Of a stretch of DNA of 8,520 nt, positions 1 to 5,429 are shown one piece after another. The notes under the pieces are model-generated. The model worked only from the letters and a program-made list of their open reading frames with translations. It ran no database searches and was not told where the DNA came from. Origin of the DNA: Woeseia sp. (lineage in GTDB: Bacteria > Pseudomonadota > Gammaproteobacteria > Steroidobacterales > Woeseiaceae). The translations under genes and the position numbers were made by a program. Each line of letters begins with the position of its first letter. Positions within the stretch are counted from its first letter, which is position 1. The stretch covers positions 1 through 8,520 of the forward strand of contig JABIUH010000507.1 in assembly GCA_018701055.1 (NCBI GenBank), given 5' to 3'.

Positions 1-1241
1 TGACGGAAATGTGTCGTGAATGTTCAGATGCCGCATTTGATATTCATGCAGGTCGCGCGATTCAAGCCGGCCCCAGAAACTACTTGGCGAATATGTATTT
101 AGCCGTGCCGGTTGCGATCACCGTTGAAGGCGCGAATATTTTAACACGAAGCCTTATGATTTTTGGACAAGGCGCGATGCGCTGCCATCCGTATGTTTTG
201 CGAGAGCTACAAGCGGCACAGGACACTGATGCTCAGCGTGGATTACACGATTTCGACGATGCGTTGTTTTCGCATATCGGCTACGCCATCAGCAATGCAG
301 CGCGAGCATTTTTCCTCGCACTGACGCACGCGAAATTCAGCAATGTACCGTTGAATACACCAACACGCCGCTACTATCAAAACGTCAATCGATACAGCGC
401 AGCATTCGCGTTGGCAACTGATTTTGCAATGCTGACGCTCGGCGGAAAATTGAAAATCAAAGAACTCCTGTCAGCTCGCCTGGGCGATGTGTTGAGCAGC
501 ATGTATCTCGCATCAACAGTTCTGAAGCATTTTGAAAATCAGGGCAGGCGCGCAGCAGATATTCCTTTGGTCGAATGGTCGGTTCGAACCCTCATGTATC
601 GGGCACAGGAGCAACTGCACAGCTTTCTACGCAACTTCCCGAACAAACCAGTCGCCTTTATTTTGCGTTGCGTGATCTTCCCACGGGGCAGGACGTATTC
701 AGCGCCGTCGGACGAACTTGGCAAAAAGATTGTCGACCTCATCACCACGCCAGGTGAAGCACGCGACCGCTTAAGCGAGCAAGCCTATACAACCTTGGAA
801 CCGGGCAATCCTCTTGGCTTACTTCAGGAAGCACTGGAGCTTTCAGAAAAACTTCTTCCGCTCGAAAAGAAACTGAAACAGGCACGGAAAGAGAGCTTGA
901 TCACTTCAGAGTATCTCGGACATCAAATCATAGAGGCAGCCAAAGCAGGCGTAATCAGCAATAAGGAAGCGGACGAATTGCGCGACTTTCATGACAAGGT
1001 TTCGCATCTCCTTGCAGTAGATGACTTCTCGCCTGAAGAGCTCTGCAGAATACGTCCAGACGTCGACGGAATCACCGTACCAGAGAAATCGCGGGAACCC
1101 ATCGCGATGGTGAAGGTGGAGGGTGCGGCAAATGTGCCGGCCAAAAAAACAACAGCGAAAAAGGTTGTGAAAAAATCGGCCGCTAGTAAAAAGAAAGGTT
1201 CCACCAAAAAGGCTAGCAAGAAGAAGCCAACCAAGAGCTAA
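1..1241 (+). CDS. fadE: Acyl-CoA dehydrogenase FadE, C-terminal part (5' end outside window), with lysine-rich tail
   Basis: FadE carries out the first step of fatty-acid beta-oxidation, the FAD-dependent oxidation of acyl-CoA to trans-2-enoyl-CoA. The frame is open from base 3, so the methionine at base 9 is internal and the gene begins upstream; 412 residues are visible. Recognisable is the end of the dehydrogenase domain, with FDIHAGRAIQ, PVAITVEGANILTRSLMIFG and MRCHPYVLRE, followed by the long helical C-terminal domain (DUF1974) typical of the roughly 800-residue E. coli-type FadE. The FadE-like sequence ends near base 1090 (around DVDGITVPEKS). An extension of about 48 residues follows, whose last 33 residues (bases 1140-1238) contain 15 lysines with Ala, Thr and Ser, like a histone H1 or AlgP tail. 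That tail is not part of the family I know. The stop TAA (1239-1241) lies 3 bases before the next start at 1245, so the genes are probably co-transcribed. Family identity is certain; the role of the tail is unknown. Confidence 0.95.
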   Translation, partial: TEMCRECSDAAFDIHAGRAIQAGPRNYLANMYLAVPVAITVEGANILTRSLMIFGQGAMRCHPYVLRELQAAQDTDAQRGLHDFDDALFSHIGYAISNAARAFFLALTHAKFSNVPLNTPTRRYYQNVNRYSAAFALATDFAMLTLGGKLKIKELLSARLGDVLSSMYLASTVLKHFENQGRRAADIPLVEWSVRTLMYRAQEQLHSFLRNFPNKPVAFILRCVIFPRGRTYSAPSDELGKKIVDLITTPGEARDRLSEQAYTTLEPGNPLGLLQEALELSEKLLPLEKKLKQARKESLITSEYLGHQIIEAAKAGVISNKEADELRDFHDKVSHLLAVDDFSPEELCRIRPDVDGITVPEKSREPIAMVKVEGAANVPAKKTTAKKVVKKSAASKKKGSTKKASKKKPTKS

Positions 1242-1244
1242 TGT

Positions 1245-1476
1245 ATGGCAGATAAGCACGGGCCAGCTTACGAGGTAACTCATACGCTCGACGGCGTAAA
1301 TGTCGTCGAGTTCGACGCATGGCTTGGCCATTCCAGGTGTGTTGCGCGCCACCGGATTTGTCACCGACGATGATGAAGCGGGTCGACCGAGACGGGTCAC
1401 ACTCTACCAGTTCGAATCTGACGGCGATCTCGAAACCTATCTCGCCGGCCAGCCAAAAAAATGCGGCAAAAGATAA
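1245..1476 (+). pseudogene. DUF4286-like domain split by two frameshifts
   Basis: The ATG at 1245, just after the fadE stop, opens a frame reading AYEVTHTLDG and EFDAWLGH, which looks like the start of a DUF4286 protein (small, about 100 residues, function unknown). That frame hits TGA at 1371. The similarity continues in another frame from about 1330 (IPGVLRATGFVTDDD, then VTLYQFESDGDLETYLAGQ) to a TAA at 1474-1476. It then returns to the first frame from 1461 (MRQKITAVFPEE, DVTRRLL), matching the usual RR-L ending. A +1 shift near 1329 and a -1 shift at the A7 run 1455-1461 would rebuild a domain of about 95 residues. Once restored, the frame has no stop before the DUF3667 protein, so the intact form would be a fusion. 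The middle frame also has its own ATG at 1300, giving 58 residues. The lesions could be true decay, sequencing indels, or (for the second) programmed slippage. The family call is from memory of the motif pattern. Confidence 0.6.
1455..1461 (+). other. A7 homopolymer, possible -1 slippery site
   Basis: Seven adenines are read as ccA AAA AAA tgc in the frame of the preceding DUF4286-like segment. A -1 slip of both lysine codons gives AAA AAA ATG CGG and enters exactly the frame of the downstream protein. This fits the X XXY YYZ pattern of bacterial -1 frameshift sites. A single missing A from sequencing would look identical. No strong downstream stem or upstream Shine-Dalgarno stimulator was identified by eye. 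Confidence 0.4.
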
Positions 1477-2546
1477 CCGCGGTCTTTCCTGAAGAAATTG
1501 ACGTCACGCGACGACTTTTGTGGCAATCGACCATTGTTGATGGCGACATTCAACCAACCGAGATGTGCCTGAATTGTGGAACGACATTGGCGGGTCAATA
1601 TTGTGGTAATTGCGGCCAACGTGCACATAGCAGGCTAATTAGCATTTGGGAGCTTTTTCGCGATGCATTTGGCGACCTGCTCGAATTGGACTCTCGGCTT
1701 TGGCGAACCCTAATCCCGCTTGCTGTCAGGCCGGGAAAACTTACGCGAGACTATCTAGAGGGTCGACGGGCCCGATTCATGCCACCGTTCCGTACCTATC
1801 TTGTGCTCAGCATCGTTTTTTTCCTTGTCGCCTTTTTCGACCCGCAGGAAGAATTCAGTTTGCTATTCGGCTCGACAGAGCAAGAAGAATCCGATAATTT
1901 CAGCGATAGTTTTATGGAGGGAAGGGAAAGTTACGATGACCCGGAATCCGCATCACTATTCGATGCCGAGGACGATGATTCTTCGCCTCCAGATCTAGCT
2001 AATGGCGAAGATGATGAAGGTGTAGATAACGGTCAGTGCGATGACATCACTAACGAGGACTTGCCACCGTGGCTAACTGAACGACTCACGCCGGAGAGAA
2101 TGAAAGTTGCGTGCGAGAACGTTGTTGCCAATGACGGCAAGGCGTTTGCCAGTAAGTTGCTGGATAATGTACCTGCGGCACTTATTGCGTTGCTGCCATT
2201 GATGGCGTTCGTACTCAAGATGCTCTACCCCTTGTCGAAGCGCTACTATGTTGAGCATGTTTTGTTCGTCGTGCATTTTCACGCTTTCATTTTTCTGATT
2301 CTTTCGCTGCACATCCTGTTTTCGCAGCTTACGGAACTTGTGCTCGGGTCGGACCTGGTTTGGCCAATTACGTCTACCGCCGTGTCCCTTTACATTCCAA
2401 TTTACTTTTATAAGGCGATTCGACGCGTTTACGGCCAAAATTGGTTTGTTGCGCTGATTAAATATGTCGTTCTATTGGCCGCCTATGGCGTCGGATTGAT
2501 CGGAATCCTGCTTATTTCCGCAGCCTTTGCCGCGTTCTCGATTTGA
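1461..2546 (+). CDS. Zinc-ribbon membrane protein, DUF3667 type, with DUF4286-like N-terminal remnant
   Basis: This is an uncharacterised integral membrane protein of 361 residues. A zinc ribbon has cysteines 36, 39, 48 and 51 (CLNCG and YCGNCGQ). It is followed by the characteristic segment with WRTLIPLAVRPGKLTRDYLEGRRARFMPPFRTY (residues 81-113, quoted as WRTL, RPGKLTRDY, RARFMPPFR), which leads into a first membrane helix at about 112-126. A soluble, very acidic stretch (about 128-205) follows, then hydrophobic segments at about 238-256, 267-290, 301-317 and 328-360. Histidines 266, 272 and 274 sit at the start of the third segment. This matches the DUF3667 family, whose biochemical function is unknown. 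Residues 1-22 look like the end of a DUF4286 domain, so the listed ATG may be internal to a larger fusion, or the free start may be Met35 at 1563 just before the zinc ribbon. Neither start has a convincing ribosome binding site. No clear terminator follows. Confidence 0.75.
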   Translation: MRQKITAVFPEEIDVTRRLLWQSTIVDGDIQPTEMCLNCGTTLAGQYCGNCGQRAHSRLISIWELFRDAFGDLLELDSRLWRTLIPLAVRPGKLTRDYLEGRRARFMPPFRTYLVLSIVFFLVAFFDPQEEFSLLFGSTEQEESDNFSDSFMEGRESYDDPESASLFDAEDDDSSPPDLANGEDDEGVDNGQCDDITNEDLPPWLTERLTPERMKVACENVVANDGKAFASKLLDNVPAALIALLPLMAFVLKMLYPLSKRYYVEHVLFVVHFHAFIFLILSLHILFSQLTELVLGSDLVWPITSTAVSLYIPIYFYKAIRRVYGQNWFVALIKYVVLLAAYGVGLIGILLISAAFAAFSI

Positions 2547-2560
2547 AGCTTGCTCAGTTA

Positions 2561-2632
2561 TGCCAAACTGCAATGATTGGCCTTGAGCGAACGCTCGAAC
2601 CCCTCTAGAATTTCGAGGTTAGGCAGTTTGCA
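2561..2632 (+). repeat. Nested inverted repeats in the mvaS upstream region
   Basis: The outer arms CAAACTGC (2564-2571) and GCAGTTTG (2623-2630) are perfect complements, extendable by two pairs with one bulge. Between them are GAGCG-AA-CGCTC (2585-2596) and an imperfect stem CCTC/GAGG (2602-2605 with 2615-2618). The left arm can instead pair locally as GCCAA (2562-2566) with TTGGC (2577-2581), which excludes the outer stem. No T-tract follows any stem, so a classical intrinsic terminator is unlikely. The structure may be an operator region, the end of the upstream transcript, or chance. The rest of 2547-2666 shows no other feature. Confidence 0.35.
2583..2611 (+). promoter_or_regulatory. Candidate sigma70-type promoter for mvaS
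   Basis: TTGAGC (2583-2588) and TAGAAT (2606-2611) are separated by 17 bases and match the consensus -35 and -10 at 4/6 and 5/6 positions. Transcription would start near 2618 and leave a leader of about 49 bases before the mvaS ATG at 2667. The -35 lies in the inverted repeat GAGCG-AA-CGCTC (2585-2596), a possible operator. The match is by eye only. Confidence 0.45.
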
Positions 2633-2666
2633 CGGTCAGCGAGAGAGCAGCACACTTACTTAAATC

Positions 2667-4139
2667 ATGGACAGAAAACGCATAGGAATCAGCGGCCTCG
2701 CCGCCTATACGCCGCCATTTCGGGTCTGGTTGGAGGACTGGTGTGGGTGGACTGGCAACCAATGGCCGAAGATTCGCGAGGTGGTGGGACGGAGTTTCCG
2801 CATCCGTGGCAGCAATCAAAGCGTCTATACCATGGCCGCTACCGCCGTCATGCGCCTTATCGATCAATATGAAGTAGACCCGGCGCGGGTAAAATTTCTT
2901 GGGTTAGGCACGGAATCCAGCACCGACAATTCGGCGGGTGCAATTATCGTCAAAGGCATGATTGATCAGGCTTTGGTTGCTCAGGGCAAACCCCCTATTT
3001 CTCGAAATTGTGAAGTACCGGAATTCAAACACGCCTGCCTTGGAGGTGTGTATGGCATGAAAAATGCCATTCGGCATCTTGCTCTCGATGGCGCGGGCGG
3101 CCAGGCGATTGTCGTCTGCGCTGACATCGCTGAGTACGCACGCGGATCAAGCGGCGAACCTACCCAGGGGGCCGGCGCGATCGCAATGTTGCTCGAAGAA
3201 GATCCGCAACTGGTTGAGGTTGATCTGCTGCAGTCCGGATCAGCGTCTGATTACCGGATAATGGATTTTCGCAAGCCGATGTTACGATTCTGTGGACAAG
3301 ACAGAAGTGAAAGTCATCAAGTTCAGGACTTTCCAGTATTCAACGGCAAGTATTCGACTACCTGTTATATAGACGAAACACTGCATGCGCTCAACGATAT
3401 GTACGAGAAGCGTGGGCTGATCGCCGCAGATTACTTACGTTCGTTGAAAACCGTTTTCATGCATCGACCTTACCGCCGCATGCCAGAAACTGGCTACGCC
3501 GTTGCTTATCTGTTTGCGCTTGGTAATGGATCTGCCGAGGACCGCGCCGAACTCGCCTCATTTTGTTACGAAGCCGGGGTGGAGCCGGATGGCTTATTAG
3601 CTGAGATGAGCAGTAAGCCTGAAATCGTTGCACTGGCAGACCCGGAACGCCTGAACTTTGAGGCCTATCCACTGACGATGGCAGTATTTCGAATATTCCG
3701 GGCCTCACGCCGCTATCGGCGAGAAATTTTGGACAAGCTCGCGCTAGGCAGCGACACCATGTTAGATCTCGGCAATCTATATACAGCGGCAATGCCCGCG
3801 TGGATCGCGGCAGGATTCGAACAAGCGGCAGATGAGAATTTAGACATAGCGGGTGAAGAATTGCTAACGTTAGGTTACGGCAGCGGCGACGCTGCGGAAG
3901 TCATTCCATTCATTGTTGCTGAAGGCTGGCGCGCAGCAACCAATAAGATTCAATTTGGACAATCGATGGAATTCGCAGTTGATCTTAACGAAGACCAATA
4001 CGCGGCATTGCACTCCGGCAGACGCCCAAAAAATCTGGATTTCCTGCCAAGTAAAGAATTTGTGATCGATAAAATTGGTCGCATAGACGAGCGACAATTT
4101 CAGGATGTAGGCATTGAGTACTATAAGTACGTGAGTTGA
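2667..4139 (+). CDS. mvaS: Hydroxymethylglutaryl-CoA synthase, long form
   Basis: The enzyme condenses acetyl-CoA with acetoacetyl-CoA to give HMG-CoA, the first committed step of the cytoplasmic mevalonate pathway. In this thiolase-fold protein the three catalytic residues are visible: Glu83 in GTESSTD, the nucleophile Cys124 in FKHACLGG, and His266 in MHRPYRRMPETGY. Also present are GEPTQGAGA (163-171), FNGKYSTTCYID (225-236), Asn370 in GNLYTAAMP and GYGSG (403-407). The N-terminus (KRIGISGLAAYTPPFRV, then LEDW) fits the usual family start, so the ATG at 2667 is right. The only purine-rich sequence, GAGAGAG at 2641-2647, is about 19 bases away, unusually far for a ribosome binding site. At 490 residues it is about 100 longer than the roughly 390-residue Staphylococcus-type enzymes. 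Much of the excess lies between His266 and Asn370, roughly residues 285-350, including an Arg-rich patch RASRRYRRE. It is the only pathway gene here on the plus strand. Confidence 0.95.
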   Translation: MDRKRIGISGLAAYTPPFRVWLEDWCGWTGNQWPKIREVVGRSFRIRGSNQSVYTMAATAVMRLIDQYEVDPARVKFLGLGTESSTDNSAGAIIVKGMIDQALVAQGKPPISRNCEVPEFKHACLGGVYGMKNAIRHLALDGAGGQAIVVCADIAEYARGSSGEPTQGAGAIAMLLEEDPQLVEVDLLQSGSASDYRIMDFRKPMLRFCGQDRSESHQVQDFPVFNGKYSTTCYIDETLHALNDMYEKRGLIAADYLRSLKTVFMHRPYRRMPETGYAVAYLFALGNGSAEDRAELASFCYEAGVEPDGLLAEMSSKPEIVALADPERLNFEAYPLTMAVFRIFRASRRYRREILDKLALGSDTMLDLGNLYTAAMPAWIAAGFEQAADENLDIAGEELLTLGYGSGDAAEVIPFIVAEGWRAATNKIQFGQSMEFAVDLNEDQYAALHSGRRPKNLDFLPSKEFVIDKIGRIDERQFQDVGIEYYKYVS

Positions 4140-4146
4140 ACAGTCA

Positions 4147-4809
4147 ATGAAATCTCTTTCCACCCTTTTTATGAGCTCGTGGAGGGTATTATCAGCCGAA
4201 CTCGTAGTTGTTTTCCTCGGCGTTTACAGTGCGTTTGGGGTTGACAATTATCGCGAACAACTCGATCGAAATGAACGTACCCAATAAGTGGTTCTTGCAC
4301 TCCAGCAAGATCTCAGAGACCACATCAATGTCACGGGTGGATTTCACGCCCACATAAACAGTGGACTGGCAGAGTGGGAAGCGGCGCACGGTCGCGGCGA
4401 GAAACCACCTCCATACGTATTTCGAATATTCGGCGCGGAGATTCCGCCACGAACGACATGGAATATCGTTCTACAATCCCAATTGACTGATCTGCTCGAA
4501 TCTAATGTGCTGTTTAAGTTAGGTTTTTTCTATAATGAAGTTACGCTTGGCGCTAATAAATACATTCGCTACGTCGAATTCACCGAAGCTGAGGGACTAC
4601 CGCAACTTAAAGCGGACGAACCCATTTTCTTCAGAAATGATGGCAACCGGCTGCTGCCTAAGTTTGAATCTCATATGGATCGGTTGCGGGAATATAACGA
4701 CTTTTACGAGAAAACCGCAGATTGGGCAAAATGTTTGCTTGAGCGTCTGGAGAAGATTGATCAGTCAACAGCGCTCTGCCGCTCCGACGTTGGAATCTCG
4801 GTGCTCTAG
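4147..4809 (+). pseudogene. Small membrane-anchored protein of unknown function, interrupted by one in-frame TAA
   Basis: The ATG at 4147 (or 4171) lies 7 bases after the mvaS stop and opens a frame with a single N-terminal membrane helix, LSAELVVVFLGVYSAFGVDNYREQ. This AE-hydrophobic-DNYR pattern is typical of uncharacterised inner-membrane-anchored proteins of Proteobacteria. After RNERTQ the frame meets TAA at 4285-4287 and then continues uninterrupted, in the same frame, for 173 residues (VVLALQQDLRDHI to GISVL). The part after the stop looks like the normal continuation: a helical region and a soluble domain with PPYVFRIFGAEIPPRTTW and later charged helices. Hence one nonsense codon appears to split a protein of about 220 residues. 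GTG at 4288 directly follows TAA, so coupled restart giving a 46-residue anchor and a 173-residue soluble part is possible, as is readthrough or a base error. The stop TAG (4807-4809) overlaps the convergent idi stop. No enzyme family recognised. Confidence 0.65.
4806..4809. other. Shared palindromic CTAG containing the stop codons of two convergent genes
   Basis: The plus-strand gene ends with TAG at 4807-4809, and idi on the minus strand ends with TAG read from 4808 to 4806. The two coding regions therefore overlap tail to tail by four bases in the self-complementary CTAG. There is no room for a separate terminator between the two units, so transcripts must either end inside the opposing gene or overlap. 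Confidence 0.9.
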
Positions 4810-5429
4810 ACAACTCGCGAGCGCTGGGCCTTCGCATATTTTGCGAGCGTTCCTGGAAACTCCGAATTGAGTTGTCGCCATTCCAACCTCAACCACGGCG
4901 TAAATTTTTCAGGTTCACGCTCCAACTCTTCTCCCAATTCGGCCGCCGACACAAAACGCAGCGCAGCTATCTCTGTTTCATTCGCTACCGGGTCCTGATC
5001 GACAACCCCTAGAAACACATGACACAACTCATGTTCGGATCCCAGATCACCGAACGATGCCTGATACTCAAAACTAAAGACGGACTCCAAAACTGCACTC
5101 ACATGCAACTCATCCTGTAACCGTCGTTCGGTCGCGAATTCGATGGACTCCCCTTCGCGCGGATGGCTACAGCAACTGTTTGCCCAATACAGTGGCCATA
5201 GTCGTTTGCCGGAAGCCCTCTGCTGCAACAATAAGTCGCCTTTCTTGTTGAACAAAAACACTGAAAACGCACGATGCAATACGCCGTGGCCGTCATGGCA
5301 GTCGGCCTTACTCATCAAACCTACCTCGTTGTCATGAGCGTCAACGAGAATGAGTGATTCATCTTCAGATGAAACAATTTTTTGATTTGCTAGTGACACG
5401 GAAATTCTACTACTCCGAAATGAATACAA
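4806..5429 (-). CDS. idi: Isopentenyl-diphosphate delta-isomerase, type I (Nudix)
   Basis: The enzyme interconverts isopentenyl diphosphate and dimethylallyl diphosphate using a divalent metal, with no flavin. The 207-residue protein has the type I Nudix-fold motifs: His45 and His52 (CHDGHGVLHRAFSVFLFN), the catalytic cysteine Cys87 in NSCCSHPREGES (equivalent to E. coli NSVCGHP), the Nudix-like run ESIEFATERRLQDEL (94-108), and Glu132/Glu134 in GSEHELCHVF, matching the E. coli metal and catalytic glutamates. FTPWLRLEW near residue 180 is also typical. It is the last gene of the minus operon. The ATG at 5429 overlaps the reductase-kinase gene by 20 bases. A GTG at 5399 (residue 11, 10 bases past that gene's stop) is an alternative start, because homology begins only around residue 25. 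Either way it is translationally linked to the upstream gene. Type I Idi is compatible with a bacterial mevalonate pathway, where many bacteria instead use the flavin type II enzyme. Confidence 0.95.
   Translation of the reverse strand: MYSFRSSRISVSLANQKIVSSEDESLILVDAHDNEVGLMSKADCHDGHGVLHRAFSVFLFNKKGDLLLQQRASGKRLWPLYWANSCCSHPREGESIEFATERRLQDELHVSAVLESVFSFEYQASFGDLGSEHELCHVFLGVVDQDPVANETEIAALRFVSAAELGEELEREPEKFTPWLRLEWRQLNSEFPGTLAKYAKAQRSRVV

Noticed and set aside
906..1400. A 164-codon open frame on the minus strand across the fadE end and the DUF4286 region.
   Set aside because: It is antisense to clear FadE coding sequence, its Phe/Leu-rich translation arises from the lysine codons of the tail, and it shows no recognisable family.
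2073..2438. A 121-codon minus-strand open frame inside the DUF3667 gene.
   Set aside because: It lies wholly antisense to a gene with clear membrane and zinc-ribbon signatures and has no family resemblance.
2583..2599. The TTGAGCGAACGCTCGAA sequence as a LexA (SOS) box.
   Set aside because: It is an imperfect palindrome with wrong spacing for the LexA boxes I know, and mevalonate genes have no expected SOS link; noted only as a possible operator.
2561..2632. A tRNA-like cloverleaf, suggested by an outer stem with inner hairpins.
   Set aside because: There is no T-arm GTTCGANNC box, no D-arm pattern and no anticodon stem of the right size; only the inverted repeats were kept.
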